Part shown: one piece after another, positions 28,418 to 37,453 of the stretch
How the letters are laid out: every line of letters starts with the position of its first letter
Position numbering within the stretch: position 1 is the stretch's first letter
Assembly (NCBI RefSeq): GCF_014205135.1
Contig: NZ_JACHMY010000001.1
Coordinates: 1,178,001 to 1,242,000 of the forward strand
Direction of reading: 5' to 3'
Length of the DNA stretch: 64,000 nucleotides
From: Kribbella italica
GTDB taxonomy: Bacteria > Actinomycetota > Actinomycetes > Propionibacteriales > Kribbellaceae
Notes under the pieces: model-generated
The model's input: only the letters and a program-made list of their open reading frames with translations
The model's database searches: none
Told to the model about the DNA's origin: nothing
Position numbers and translations under genes: made by a program

Positions 28418-29308
28418 TTGGCTGGAGTGGTGGACGACTGGGCGAACATCCGAGCCGACCTCGAGCGGCGCAGCGGCGAACCGGTGCTCGCCTTCGAGCC
28501 GGCGTCAGGCGGCTCTGGCGGCATCAAAGGAATCGTTCGGACGACCAACGACCAGTACTTCCTCAAGGCCGTCCCACTCTCGTCCCCATGGCTGGCCGAC
28601 TGCCGAGTCGAGGCGTCGGTGACCAGCCCGCACTCGCCCCGCTTGCGATGGACGGCCGAGTACGCCGGCCACCTCGTCCTCGCCTTCGACGTCGCGCCGG
28701 GGCGAGAGCCGACTGAGCCCTGGCCTGAAGCCGATCTTCGTCGGGTCCTCGCCACTACCGATCGCCTTGAGGCAACGGCGACGGGTGTGCTGCCGACGGT
28801 GGTCGATCGGATGCGGGGGCGGTGCAGCACCTGGTGGGTGCTTGCGGAGTACGGCGTACGGGATCGGTTGAGTGTCGGGCAACTGTCGGCGTGGGAGCGC
28901 CTCAATCTCAGGCGGTTGGCTCAGGTCGAGGGGGAGTGGGAGCGGCTGGTTGCCGGGGATCAGCTGCTGCACTTCGACCTTCGGCACGACAACCTGCGGC
29001 TGGGCGACGACGGGCGGGTCTGGGTGCTCGACTGGGGTCGGTCCTGCCGGGGGCCGGGGTGGGTTGATGCGGTGTGTCTGTTGCTGGAGTCGTCGATCGG
29101 GGCGCTCGATGCGGAGGTGCTGTTCCGGCAGACGGCGCGTGGGGCAGCGGCTGATCAAGCCGCGGTGGATGCGTTCCTGGTGGCGTTGGCGTCGTACTGG
29201 CGGCATGCGGGGAGCCGGCCGGCTGACGAGGCGAGTGCGTGGATCCGTCCACGGCAGGTGCGGTCGGGGCGGGCGACCGTGGAGTGGCTGCAGCGGCGGT
29301 GGGGTTAG
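28418..29308 (+). CDS. Aminoglycoside-phosphotransferase-fold kinase
   Basis: This protein kinase-like small-molecule phosphotransferase has about 292-296 residues. The catalytic loop is LLHFDLRHDNLRL with the usual Asp and Asn, and the metal-binding motif is VWVLDWG. The start is unclear: TTG 28418 and GTGs at 28427 and 28430 are in frame, and none has a good ribosome site. The gene ends overlapping the convergent acetyltransferase gene by 4 bases. A real substrate (antibiotic, sugar or amino acid) cannot be deduced. Confidence 0.8.
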   Translation: MAGVVDDWANIRADLERRSGEPVLAFEPASGGSGGIKGIVRTTNDQYFLKAVPLSSPWLADCRVEASVTSPHSPRLRWTAEYAGHLVLAFDVAPGREPTEPWPEADLRRVLATTDRLEATATGVLPTVVDRMRGRCSTWWVLAEYGVRDRLSVGQLSAWERLNLRRLAQVEGEWERLVAGDQLLHFDLRHDNLRLGDDGRVWVLDWGRSCRGPGWVDAVCLLLESSIGALDAEVLFRQTARGAAADQAAVDAFLVALASYWRHAGSRPADEASAWIRPRQVRSGRATVEWLQRRWG

Positions 29309-29913
29309 TCGTCGGTGCCGGGGGCGGCGTGGAGGCGGATTTGTTTGATGCGGACGGAGGCGTCGCCGTACAGGTCGAGTTCGCGGTGGGCGCCGTCGGG
29401 GGCCCAGCCGGACTCGGTGTAGAAGGCGCGGAGGACGTCGTCGGTGGCGTTGACCCAGACGGTGATGCGGGTGAAGCCGTCGGCGCGGACGGTGTCGACG
29501 ACCGCGTTGAGGAGGCGGGAGCCGTGGCCGGCGCGGGTGGCTTCGGGGTCGACCGCGAGCTCGGCGATCAGGGCGTCGTGGCGGGGGTCGCCGTCGGGGT
29601 CGTCCGAGGGGGTGATCGCGGCGAAGCCGACCAGGTCGCGGCCGGCGAGGGCGACCATGACGCGGTTGCGGGCCTCGCCGGGGGCCAGGAGCGCGGCGCG
29701 CCACTGGGCGGCGAACTGGGCGGGGCTGAGGTCGAGCAGTACGTCGGGCGGGAGGAGGCCGTCGTACGCGCGGCGCCAGGCTGCTACCTGGACCTCGCCG
29801 ATCGCGTTCGCCTCGGCGGGGAGGGCGAGGCGCACGCTGGTCTCCGCGATCGGCGAATCTCCGTGCATTGCTGCCAGGTTTTCTGGTTCTGGTACGCCGA
29901 ACTCGCTGCTCAT
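29305..29913 (-). CDS. GNAT family N-acetyltransferase
   Basis: This 202-residue acetyltransferase has the acetyl-CoA loop AVDPEATRAGHGSRLLNAVVDTV and the strand-helix RITVWVNATDDVLRAFYTESGW. It starts at ATG 29913 (MSSEFGVPEPE) with a GGGAGG ribosome site upstream. A terminator (30085-30120) separates it from the DUF418 gene read in the same direction. Confidence 0.9.
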   Translation of the reverse strand: MSSEFGVPEPENLAAMHGDSPIAETSVRLALPAEANAIGEVQVAAWRRAYDGLLPPDVLLDLSPAQFAAQWRAALLAPGEARNRVMVALAGRDLVGFAAITPSDDPDGDPRHDALIAELAVDPEATRAGHGSRLLNAVVDTVRADGFTRITVWVNATDDVLRAFYTESGWAPDGAHRELDLYGDASVRIKQIRLHAAPGTDD

Positions 29914-30084
29914 CTGTCCATCCTCCCAAAGGACTTCAGAGGAGAAGAGGGGAGGTGCCCCTGGAGGGTTGGTGGTGATGCGGCCGGGGAGGTTGGTGGG
30001 GGCTGAGGTTGCTGCGGCCGGGAAGAGATATGAGAGGGGCGTACGGGTGGTCGCGAGGTGGGGGTGGGCTTGAGGTGGGCGTGG

Positions 30085-30120
30085 CGAACGCCCGCTGGCG
30101 GAGGGGCCGGCGGGCGTTCG
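30085..30120 (-). terminator. Hairpin terminator after the DUF418 gene
   Basis: CGAACGCCCGC (30085-30095) pairs perfectly with GCGGGCGTTCG (30110-30120), and two inner G-C pairs extend the stem around an 8-base loop. It lies 30 bases past the DUF418 stop on the minus strand. Confidence 0.75.
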
Positions 30121-30149
30121 TCGGAGTGGGTAGGTGGGTCGGCTGGGGG

Positions 30150-31433
30150 TTAGCGGCCGTAGACCAGGCGGCGGAGGAGGGTTTCGGCGGGGCCTCGGTA
30201 GGTGTTTTGTTTCATGGCGTAGGCGGCGATGACTGAGATGGTCCAGACCGCGACGGCGCTGGTGGCGGCGGCGAGGGCGGGGCTGCCCAGGTGGTTGGCG
30301 AGGTGGGGTCCGTACGGCGCGAGCAGGAGGGTCCAGCAGATCGACTGGAAGAGGTAGCCGCTCATCGAGCGCTGGCCTAGGGCGGAGATCGCGGTGAGTG
30401 GGGTGCCGAGCTGGTCGGTGCGGCGGGTTTTCAGGAGCTTGGCGACGATCAGGCCGAAGAGGGCGACGTACCCGGGTCCGCCGAACTGCCCGCTGATCTG
30501 GGCCAGGAACTCGAAGGTACCCAGAGCGTCCCCATCGACGTGCAGCCAGCCGGCGCCGACCAGGCCGAGCGGCAGCCCGCCGAGGACGGTCACGCTGAGG
30601 CCGACGACCGCGACGCGGGTCAGCAGGGTCTTGTGGGCTTCCGGGCGCTCCAGGATCTGCCGGCGCGCGGCCCACATGCCCAGCCAGACAACCACGATCA
30701 GCCCGGTGACGAACGCGGTGTGCGCCGGGTACTCGTGCAGCCGGTCGACCAGAGCCGAGCCCCAGCTGTCGGCGGCGAGCGACGGGTTCGGGCTGTTGAC
30801 GATCGTCGCGGCCGGGCCGGACGAGTTCAGTGCGGCGATCAGGGCAATCGCACCCGTGACGACCACGTAGACCAGCTGCAGCGCCCAGATGACCACGATG
30901 ATCCGGTGGAACTTGTCGCCCCGGTTCAGCAGCAGCAAGGTGCAGGCGACGCCGATGATGCCGTAGGCGCCGAGGAAGTCACCGAAGTACAGCAAGGTCG
31001 CGTGCACCACGCCGAAGACGATCATCCACAGGTGCCGCTTCAGCAGGATCGAACGCACGGCGCCCACCGAAGCGCCGGAGTTCCGCTGCCGCCGGGCGAG
31101 CTGGACCAGCCCGTACCCGAACATCACGCCGAAGACCGGGTACGCCCGGGCGTCGACGAGCGTCAGCTTGAGGAGGTTGAAGATCCGCTCGAGACCGTGC
31201 GGACTGCCGTTCACGCCAGGCGCGCCGGCGAAGGCGACGTTGGCGGCGTTGGCCAGGGCGATCAGCAGCAGCATCGCGCCGCGGATCAGGTCGGGGGCGA
31301 GTGCGCGTTCCCGCCCGGTGACGGGGCCGCGGTGATCGACGGCCGGGGGAGTCGCTGTGGGTGCCACGGCGGGACGTCCTTCCAGGAAACTGTGCAGGCT
31401 TTGAACTGTTACCTGAATCCTGCCGCCGCGCAC
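30150..31433 (-). CDS. DUF418 domain membrane protein
   Basis: This integral membrane protein of about 427 residues has roughly ten hydrophobic segments, including LIRGAMLLLIALANAANVAF near residue 55. The C-terminal DUF418 block is marked by LGQRSMSGYLFQSICWTLLLAPYG. A GTG at 31433 with GGGAG 7 bases upstream is the likely start. It is divergent from paaA, and the gap of about 120 bases holds a perfect inverted repeat, so the two may share a regulator. Function of the family is unknown. Confidence 0.85.
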   Translation of the reverse strand: MRGGRIQVTVQSLHSFLEGRPAVAPTATPPAVDHRGPVTGRERALAPDLIRGAMLLLIALANAANVAFAGAPGVNGSPHGLERIFNLLKLTLVDARAYPVFGVMFGYGLVQLARRQRNSGASVGAVRSILLKRHLWMIVFGVVHATLLYFGDFLGAYGIIGVACTLLLLNRGDKFHRIIVVIWALQLVYVVVTGAIALIAALNSSGPAATIVNSPNPSLAADSWGSALVDRLHEYPAHTAFVTGLIVVVWLGMWAARRQILERPEAHKTLLTRVAVVGLSVTVLGGLPLGLVGAGWLHVDGDALGTFEFLAQISGQFGGPGYVALFGLIVAKLLKTRRTDQLGTPLTAISALGQRSMSGYLFQSICWTLLLAPYGPHLANHLGSPALAAATSAVAVWTISVIAAYAMKQNTYRGPAETLLRRLVYGR

Positions 31434-31494
31434 GGCGTGCTCCCAGCGGCCTGACACCCCAGAAGAGGTGGTGCTACCACCACCCCGTCCGCTC

Positions 31495-31535
31495 TTGTGA
31501 CACTTTTCGTCCGAAGTGGCGAACAAGTGTCACAA
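31495..31535. promoter_or_regulatory. Operator in the DUF418-paaA divergent promoter region
   Basis: TTGTGACACTT (31495-31505) and AAGTGTCACAA (31525-31535) are a perfect 11-bp inverted repeat with a 19-base spacer. Arm centres are 30 bases apart, and each arm contains a near-palindrome (GTGACAC). The right arm ends 6 bases before the paaA -10 element, so a bound repressor would block the promoter. Confidence 0.8.
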
Positions 31536-31541
31536 CTGGGC

Positions 31542-31547
31542 TATGCT
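31542..31547 (+). promoter_or_regulatory. -10 element for paaA (probably leaderless)
   Basis: TATGCT ends 7 bases before the ATG at 31555, and no ribosome site is visible. The start codon would be at the transcript's 5' end. Confidence 0.55.
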
Positions 31548-31554
31548 GACGAGC

Positions 31555-32478
31555 ATGGACAGCTTCCAGGCCACCATCGACGCCGACGGCCGGATCGAGC
31601 CGCGGGACGCGATGCCGGAGGGGTACCGCAAGACCCTGATCCGGCAGATCGCCCAGCACGCGCACTCCGAGATCATCGGCATGCAGCCCGAGGGCAACTG
31701 GATCAGCCGCGCGCCCTCGCTGCGCCGCAAGGCGATCCTGATGGCCAAGGTCCAGGACGAGGCCGGCCACGGTCTCTACCTGTACGCCGCCGCCGAGACG
31801 CTCGGCGTCGACCGGGCCGACCTGCTCGACCTGCTGCACAGCGGCCGGCAGAAGTACTCCAGCATCTTCAACTACCCGACGCTGACCTGGGCCGACATCG
31901 GCGCGATCGGCTGGCTGGTCGACGGCGCCGCGATCGTCAACCAGGTCCCGCTGTGCCGCTGCTCGTACGGGCCGTACGCGCGGGCGATGGTCCGGGTCTG
32001 CAAGGAGGAGTCGTTCCACCAGCGGCAGGGCTTCGAGATCCTGCACACGCTGTGCAACGGCACCGAGGGCCAGAAGGCGATGGCGCAGGACGCGCTCGAC
32101 CGCTGGTGGTGGCCGAGCCTGATGATGTTCGGCCCGCCGGACGCCAGTTCGACGCACTCCGAGCAGTCGATGGCCTGGGGGATCAAGCGGCACAGCAACG
32201 ACGAGCTGCGGCAGCGGTTCGTCGACATGACCGTGCCGCAGGCCGACGTACTGGGTCTGCGGGTTCCCGACGACGGCCTGCGCCTGAACGAGGAGACCGG
32301 TCACTACCGCTTCACCGAGCCGGACTTCGCCGAGCTGTACGAGGTTGTCAAGGGCAACGGTCCGTGCAACCAGGAGCGCCTGGCCCACCGGGTCAAGGCG
32401 CACGAGGACGGCGCCTGGGTCCGTGAGGCGGCCGCGGCGTACGCGGACAAGAAAGCACAGAAGGAGAACGCCGCATGA
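31555..32478 (+). CDS. paaA: Phenylacetyl-CoA epoxidase, catalytic subunit A
   Basis: This is the diiron catalytic subunit of the multicomponent oxygenase that converts phenylacetyl-CoA to its ring 1,2-epoxide. The 307 residues include [20 protein letters not shown], the helix [14 protein letters not shown] and [15 protein letters not shown], both with E-x-x-H iron ligands. The ATG at 31555 is preferred over an ATG at 31543 because of the leaderless -10 spacing. It is followed without gaps by paaB-E, each overlapping the previous gene. Confidence 0.97.
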   Translation: MDSFQATIDADGRIEPRDAMPEGYRKTLIRQIAQHAHSEIIGMQPEGNWISRAPSLRRKAILMAKVQDEAGHGLYLYAAAETLGVDRADLLDLLHSGRQKYSSIFNYPTLTWADIGAIGWLVDGAAIVNQVPLCRCSYGPYARAMVRVCKEESFHQRQGFEILHTLCNGTEGQKAMAQDALDRWWWPSLMMFGPPDASSTHSEQSMAWGIKRHSNDELRQRFVDMTVPQADVLGLRVPDDGLRLNEETGHYRFTEPDFAELYEVVKGNGPCNQERLAHRVKAHEDGAWVREAAAAYADKKAQKENAA

Positions 32479-32753
32479 TCGAGCCGCTCTGGGAGGTCTT
32501 CGTCCGGTCGCGCCGCGGCCTGTCGCACACGCACGTCGGCAGCCTGCACGCGCCCGACGCGACGATGGCCCTGCGCAACGCCCGCGACGTCTACACCCGC
32601 CGTCAGGAGGGTGTCTCGATCTGGGTCGTGCCCGCCGCCGACATCACCGCGTCCAGCCCGGACGAGAAGGACGAGTTCTTCGACCCGGCGGGTGACAAGG
32701 TCTACCGGCACCCGACGTTCTACACCGTCCCGGAAGGCGTCGACCACCTGTGA
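32475..32753 (+). CDS. paaB: Phenylacetyl-CoA epoxidase subunit B
   Basis: This small 92-residue subunit bridges PaaAC units in the epoxidase. The start [43 protein letters not shown] is typical of the family. It overlaps paaA by 4 bases and paaC by 4 bases, consistent with stoichiometric coupled translation. Confidence 0.97.
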   Translation: MIEPLWEVFVRSRRGLSHTHVGSLHAPDATMALRNARDVYTRRQEGVSIWVVPAADITASSPDEKDEFFDPAGDKVYRHPTFYTVPEGVDHL

Positions 32754-33493
32754 GCGACCTCTTCGCCTACACGCTCCGGCTCGGTGACGACGCGCTGATC
32801 GCGGCGCAGCGCACCGCAGAGTGGATCGCGGCCGCCCCGCAGCTCGAGGAGGACGTTGCCCTCGGCAACATCGGGCTCGATCAGCTCGGCCAGGCCCGCT
32901 CGCTGCTCCAGTACGCCGGGCAGGTGGAGGGCGCCGGCCGGACCGAGGACGACCTCGCCTACTTCCGCGACGAGCGCGACTTCGTGAACCTGCAGCTCTG
33001 CGAGCTCCCGAACGGCGACTTCGGGCACGCGATGGCGCGGCTGCTGTACTTCGCGACGTACCAGCACCTTCTGTACGAGCAGCTGCTCACCTCGACCGAC
33101 GAGACGCTCGCGGGCGTGGCCGGCAAGGCGGTCAAGGAGGTCGCCTACCACGTCGATCACGCGACCCAGTGGGTGCTGCGGCTCGGCGACGGGACCGAGG
33201 AAAGTCACCGGCGCATGCAGGCCGGGCTCGACGCGCTGTGGCCCTACATGGCCGAGCTGTTCGAGACCGACGACCTCGTACGGCGGCTGCCGGGCGTGGC
33301 CGTCGACGCGTCGACGCTCGAGGAGGAGTGGGTCCGCCGGGTGACGCGCGTCATCGACGAGTCGACCTGCGAGCGGCCCACGTCGCCGTACCAGCACACC
33401 GGTGGTCGCGACGGCAAGCACACCGAGCACCTGGGCTACCTGCTCGCCGAGCTGCAGCACGTCGCGCGTTCGCACCCGGGGGCGACATGGTGA
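32750..33493 (+). CDS. paaC: Phenylacetyl-CoA epoxidase subunit C
   Basis: This structural partner of PaaA has 247 residues and a ferritin-like helical fold (RLGDDALIAAQRTAEWI, EVAYHVDHATQWVLRLGDGTEESHRRM). It starts at GTG within the paaB stop. Its end overlaps paaD by 7 bases. Confidence 0.96.
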   Translation: MSDLFAYTLRLGDDALIAAQRTAEWIAAAPQLEEDVALGNIGLDQLGQARSLLQYAGQVEGAGRTEDDLAYFRDERDFVNLQLCELPNGDFGHAMARLLYFATYQHLLYEQLLTSTDETLAGVAGKAVKEVAYHVDHATQWVLRLGDGTEESHRRMQAGLDALWPYMAELFETDDLVRRLPGVAVDASTLEEEWVRRVTRVIDESTCERPTSPYQHTGGRDGKHTEHLGYLLAELQHVARSHPGATW

Positions 33494-33966
33494 CCGACAC
33501 GGCGATCTGGGACGCCGTCGGCGAGGTGGCCGATCCCGAGGTGCCGGTGCTGACGATCGCCGACCTCGGCGTACTGCGTGACGTCCGGCACGAGGGCGAC
33601 GAGGTGGTCGTGACGATCACCCCGACGTACTCGGGCTGCCCGGCGATGGACCTGATCCGGCACGAGGTCGAGCTGACGCTGGACTCGCTGCACCTGAAGG
33701 GCCGCGTCGAGACCGTGCTGTCGCCGGCCTGGACGACGGACTGGATGAGCGAGTCGGGCAAGGCGAAGCTGACCGAGTACGGGATCGCCCCGCCGACCGG
33801 GACGCGTGCGGTCGGTGGACCGGTCAGCGTGTCACTGACGATCCGCTGTCCGCTCTGTGGATCGCCCGACACCTCCGAGCTGAGCCGCTTCGGGTCCACG
33901 TCCTGCAAGTCGCTGTGGCGGTGCAACTCCTGCCGCGAACCCTTCGATCACTTCAAGGCGATCTGA
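33487..33966 (+). CDS. paaD: Phenylacetate pathway Fe-S assembly protein PaaD
   Basis: This 159-residue protein has the DUF59/MIP18-like N-terminal domain (VADPEVPVLTIADLGVLRDV, TPTYSGCPAMDLI) and a C-terminal cysteine cluster (CPLCGSPDTSELS, SCKSLWRCNSC). The family is needed for epoxidase maturation (established for the paa operon). Start at ATG 33487, overlapping paaC; the stop overlaps the paaE start by one base (TGATG). Confidence 0.95.
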   Translation: MVTDTAIWDAVGEVADPEVPVLTIADLGVLRDVRHEGDEVVVTITPTYSGCPAMDLIRHEVELTLDSLHLKGRVETVLSPAWTTDWMSESGKAKLTEYGIAPPTGTRAVGGPVSVSLTIRCPLCGSPDTSELSRFGSTSCKSLWRCNSCREPFDHFKAI

Positions 33967-35051
33967 TGAGTACTGTGCAGCCCCGTCGCCGCGCGACCTT
34001 CCACCCGCTGACCGTCCAGGCGATCGACGCGATCACCGACGACTCGGTCGCGATCACCTTCACCGTCCCGGCCGAGCTGGCCAGCGAGTACGAGTTCACC
34101 GCCGGCCAGCACCTGACCGTACGGCGGACCGGCGAGGACGTCCGGCGCAGCTACTCGATCTGCTCGCCGGCCGGCTCCGGCGTGCTGCGGATCGGCGTGA
34201 AGAAGATCCCCGGCGGCGACTTCTCGTCGTACGCCGCGAACGTGCTGAAGCCCGGCGACACCATCGACGTGATGACGCCGCTCGGCCGGTTCGGGACGAC
34301 GCTCGACCCGGTGCACGACAAGCACTACGCGTTCGTCGCGGCCGGCAGCGGGATCACGCCGGTGCTGTCCCTGGTGGCGACGATCCTGCAGGTCGAGCCG
34401 CTGAGCCGCGTCACGTTGCTGTACGGCAACCGCACTGCGGGCTCGGTGATGTTCGCCGACGAGCTGGCCGACCTCAAGGACCGGTACGCCGAACGCCTGC
34501 ACCTGGTGCACGTCCTGTCGCGCGAGTCGACCGAGGTCGAGCTGTTCAGCGGCCGGATCGACAGCGACCGGTTGCGCCGGATGCTCGACACGATCCTGCC
34601 GGCCAAGACCGTCGACGAGTGGTTCCTCTGCGGGCCGTACGCGATGGTCGTCGGCGCGCAGGAGCTGCTGCTGGAGCAGGGCGTCGCGCGCGAACAGGTG
34701 CACGCCGAGCTGTTCCACGTCGGCGACGAGGCTCCGGTCGCACGGGTCGAGGAGACCGTGGTCGACGAGGACGCGGCCGAGGTGACCGTGATCCTCGACG
34801 GACGGCGCTCGACGTTCCCGCTCGGCGAGCACGCGAAGGCGGTGCTCGACGCGACGCTCGCCGTACGGTCCGACGCGCCGTTCGCCTGCAAGGGCGGCGT
34901 GTGCGGGACGTGCCGCGCGAAGGTCGTCGACGGCACGGTCCGGATGGACACGAACTGGGCGCTCGAACCGGACGAGATCCGGGCCGGGTACGTGCTCACC
35001 TGTCAATCGCACCCGACGTCCGCGAAGGTCACACTCGACTTCGACGCCTGA
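33966..35051 (+). CDS. paaE: Phenylacetyl-CoA epoxidase reductase subunit E
   Basis: This 361-residue reductase passes electrons from NADPH to the diiron centre. It has an FAD domain (VRRSYSICSPAG), an NAD(P) domain (FVAAGSGITPVLSL, EWFLCGPYAMV) and a C-terminal plant-type 2Fe-2S domain with CKGGVCGTC (about residue 307) plus the fourth cysteine in LTCQSHP. It closes the paaABCDE operon; paaK, paaZ and the later beta-oxidation genes are not in this window. Confidence 0.97.
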   Translation: MSTVQPRRRATFHPLTVQAIDAITDDSVAITFTVPAELASEYEFTAGQHLTVRRTGEDVRRSYSICSPAGSGVLRIGVKKIPGGDFSSYAANVLKPGDTIDVMTPLGRFGTTLDPVHDKHYAFVAAGSGITPVLSLVATILQVEPLSRVTLLYGNRTAGSVMFADELADLKDRYAERLHLVHVLSRESTEVELFSGRIDSDRLRRMLDTILPAKTVDEWFLCGPYAMVVGAQELLLEQGVAREQVHAELFHVGDEAPVARVEETVVDEDAAEVTVILDGRRSTFPLGEHAKAVLDATLAVRSDAPFACKGGVCGTCRAKVVDGTVRMDTNWALEPDEIRAGYVLTCQSHPTSAKVTLDFDA

Positions 35052-35126
35052 GCGTTGCGGTCCCCGGTTCTGTCGGTGGGCGCTGAAAGAATCGGCGGCT
35101 CACGACAGAGGGGGTGGGGCGCCGTG

Positions 35127-35933
35127 ATGGGGCGTTCGCATGCGTTGTCCGGCTGGTGCGCGGGGCTGGCCGTCGCGCCGGTGGTAGGTCTGACCTCGGT
35201 GGCCGAGGTGGTGCCGTTCGCGGCCGCGACCGCGGGGTACGCGCTGCTGCCCGACCTCGATCACCCGGGCGCGAGCGCGTCGCGGCTGCTCGGCCCGTTG
35301 ACGGGGTTCGTGTCGAACGTGATCCGGGCGTTCTCCGCGTTGCTCTACTCGCTGACCAAGGGACCGCGCGACGAGGACAGCACGGGTCAGCACCGGCACT
35401 TCAGCCACACGGTGGTCGCGGCCGTCCTGCTCGGCTTCGCGACGTCGAGCGCCGGTGCGGCCGGCGGGTGGCGGACGGTTCTCGCGATCGCGTTGCTCGG
35501 ACTGGTCCTCGCGGCCGACGTCCTGGGGGACTGGGTGCTGCTGGTCGTGATCGCGGCCGGCGGCTGGACGATCATCGGCGGCTGGCTGCCCGGTACGTCG
35601 GCGGTCGAGGCGCTGCGCGGCGGGCTGGACGGGATCGGCAGCTGGATCGGCGTGGCCGTTGCCCTCGGCATGTTCGTGCACTGCCTCGGCGACAGCCTGA
35701 CGCGATCCGGTTGCCCGTGGCTGTGGCCGCTGCCGATCCGGGGCGAGACCTGGTACGAGATCCGTCTGCCGAAGCTGCTGCGCTTCCGCACCAACGGCCC
35801 GGTGGAGAACCTGCTGATCGCGCCGGCGCTCGTCGTCGGCTCGTTCCTGCTGCTGCCAGGTGCACTGGCCGTCGCCGCCGATCTCGCCGCGACGATCTGG
35901 TCGACGACCTCGGTCTGGATCGCGGGCGGATGA
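35127..35933 (+). CDS. Membrane-bound metal-dependent hydrolase, YdjM/DUF457 type
   Basis: This inner-membrane protein of 268 residues has several hydrophobic segments and conserved histidine/aspartate clusters (LPDLDHPG, HRHFSHTV, MFVHCLGDSLTRSGCPW) matching the LexA-binding/DUF457 hydrolase family. The ATG at 35127 follows GAGGGGGTGGGG. The downstream LRR gene overlaps by 4 bases. Confidence 0.85.
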   Translation: MGRSHALSGWCAGLAVAPVVGLTSVAEVVPFAAATAGYALLPDLDHPGASASRLLGPLTGFVSNVIRAFSALLYSLTKGPRDEDSTGQHRHFSHTVVAAVLLGFATSSAGAAGGWRTVLAIALLGLVLAADVLGDWVLLVVIAAGGWTIIGGWLPGTSAVEALRGGLDGIGSWIGVAVALGMFVHCLGDSLTRSGCPWLWPLPIRGETWYEIRLPKLLRFRTNGPVENLLIAPALVVGSFLLLPGALAVAADLAATIWSTTSVWIAGG

Positions 35934-36655
35934 AGCGCACGATGAACCTCGGCGGCCAGGCGCTGAGCGAGGTGCCGCCGCTCCAGGAGCACACCGGGCT
36001 GCGCGAGCTGTACCTCCACGACAACCAGCTGACGGGGCTGCCCGACTGGCTCGGCGACTTCCGCGAGCTGCGGATCCTCGACCTCAGTCACCAGCCGCTA
36101 GGCGCGCTGCCGGACTCACTCGGGCAGCTGACCAGCCTGGAGTTCCTGTACGTCAGCGATCTCGCCGTCCGGGCCCTGCCCGATTCGCTGGGTGAGTTGG
36201 GCTCGCTGCGGTACCTCGGGGCGACCGACAACAACCTGCCCGTCGTACCGGAATCCCTGGGGCGCTTGCGCGAACTCGTCGAGCTGCGGCTCTACGGGAA
36301 CCAGCTGACCGTGCTGCCGGACTCGTACGGCGAGCTGAGCTCGCTGCGCGAGTTGCACCTCGACCGGAACCCACTGGCCGGTGTGCCGGGGACGTTCGAC
36401 CAGCTGACCGAGCTGCGCGTGATGAGTCTGCGCGGTACGGCGCTGACGGAGTTCCCGGTGGCGCTGAGTCGGTTGCCGCGACTGCGGCACCTGGACCTGC
36501 GAGCCAACCGGATCACCTGGTTGCCCGACCTCGGACCTGACGCGTTCCCGGTGCTCGAGAAGCTCGACCTGCGCTGGCTGGACCTACCGGTCGTCCCCGA
36601 GTGGGTGCACGCGCTGGAACGCCGCGGCTGCCTGGTCTACCGGACTGCTGCCTAG
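35930..36655 (+). CDS. Leucine-rich repeat protein
   Basis: This 241-residue protein is almost entirely built of 23-residue leucine-rich repeats (LRELYLHDNQLTGLPDWLGDF, LEFLYVSDLAVRALPDSLGEL, LVELRLYGNQLTVLPDSYGEL and others, about nine units). There is no signal peptide or membrane segment, so it should be cytoplasmic. Bacterial LRR proteins of this type usually bind proteins. It is translationally coupled to the upstream hydrolase gene and ends overlapping the convergent membrane protein gene by 4 bases. Confidence 0.88.
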   Translation: MKRTMNLGGQALSEVPPLQEHTGLRELYLHDNQLTGLPDWLGDFRELRILDLSHQPLGALPDSLGQLTSLEFLYVSDLAVRALPDSLGELGSLRYLGATDNNLPVVPESLGRLRELVELRLYGNQLTVLPDSYGELSSLRELHLDRNPLAGVPGTFDQLTELRVMSLRGTALTEFPVALSRLPRLRHLDLRANRITWLPDLGPDAFPVLEKLDLRWLDLPVVPEWVHALERRGCLVYRTAA

Positions 36656-37185
36656 CGGTAGTCCTGCGGGCGATCGGCCAGGTCCTGCGGACGACCCAGC
36701 AAGTACGACGGCGCGCCGCCGGCTTCGAGCGCGGCGGCGAACCGCTGCTGGTTCCGCGTGCCGGGGAGGACCTCCAGCACGATCAGCGGGATCGCCAGCA
36801 CCGCGCCGACCAGCACGACCCAGAAGCTGTCGGCGACGAAGCCCAGCGCGATCGAGACCAGGAAGGTCGCCTCGCACAGCGCGAAGCGGACGAAGGTCGA
36901 CGAGGTGAAACGCCGCCACGACTCGGCCTGTACGTCGGCCGGGCGGCCGCCGTACGGGAGGGGAGCGGTGCGGAAGCCGACCAGTTCGCAGATCGCGTAG
37001 GCCCCGACGGCGGCGGCCAGGACGACCAGCGGCGCCCAGACCGCGGGGAACGGGCCGAGCCCGTCCTCGGCGAGCACGAACCAGAGCACGAGCACCAGCA
37101 GCGGAACGGCCATCAGCATCGTGCGGACCACCAGGGTCAGCGAGGCCGCGGCGGCAGGGCGGGTTGCGTTCAACGGGTTCGACAC
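36652..37185 (-). CDS. Small integral membrane protein
   Basis: This 177-residue protein has four hydrophobic segments (about 15-42, 48-70, 102-120, 122-145) and a cytoplasmic C-terminal tail. I do not recognise the family. It is convergent with the LRR gene and divergent from dapA across 275 bases. Confidence 0.7.
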   Translation of the reverse strand: MSNPLNATRPAAAASLTLVVRTMLMAVPLLVLVLWFVLAEDGLGPFPAVWAPLVVLAAAVGAYAICELVGFRTAPLPYGGRPADVQAESWRRFTSSTFVRFALCEATFLVSIALGFVADSFWVVLVGAVLAIPLIVLEVLPGTRNQQRFAAALEAGGAPSYLLGRPQDLADRPQDYR

Positions 37186-37370
37186 GGAGAGAACGCTATC
37201 TCCTGGTCGATCCAGCGTGGCAGTACGCTGACGCTGACATGCTTGTGCCGCTGAAAACCCCTGTCCGGTCGACGGAAAGTAGTCGTCTCGTCACACCAGG
37301 TGCGCACAGAAACTTTTTCTGAATTTCTGGCCGGAAGCTGTAACGACTGCTGGGCGCGGCCCGATAGGAC

Positions 37371-37424
37371 GAGTGAGCCTGGTGGCTGCCCGGACCCCCG
37401 AGCGGACAGCCACCAGGCCTACTC
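37371..37424 (+). terminator. Large hairpin ahead of dapA
   Basis: GAGT and CCTGGTGGCTG (37378-37388) pair with CAGCCACCAGG (37407-37417) and ACTC (37421-37424), a stem of 11+4 pairs with a small internal bulge. It ends 36 bases before dapA, upstream of the proposed leaderless -10, so it may terminate transcription entering from upstream or end an unannotated small RNA. Confidence 0.6.
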
Positions 37425-37447
37425 ATTTCCTGAGGCGTTCGGAGCGG

Positions 37448-37453
37448 TAATCT
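37448..37453 (+). promoter_or_regulatory. -10 element for dapA (leaderless)
   Basis: TAATCT ends 7 bases before the ATG at 37461 and no ribosome site is close enough to the start. Confidence 0.55.

Noticed and set aside
29914..30675. N-terminal extension of the acetyltransferase frame up to 30675
   Set aside because: Pro/Arg-rich nonsense antisense sequence; the ATG at 29913 has a good ribosome site and the terminator at 30085-30120 lies between.
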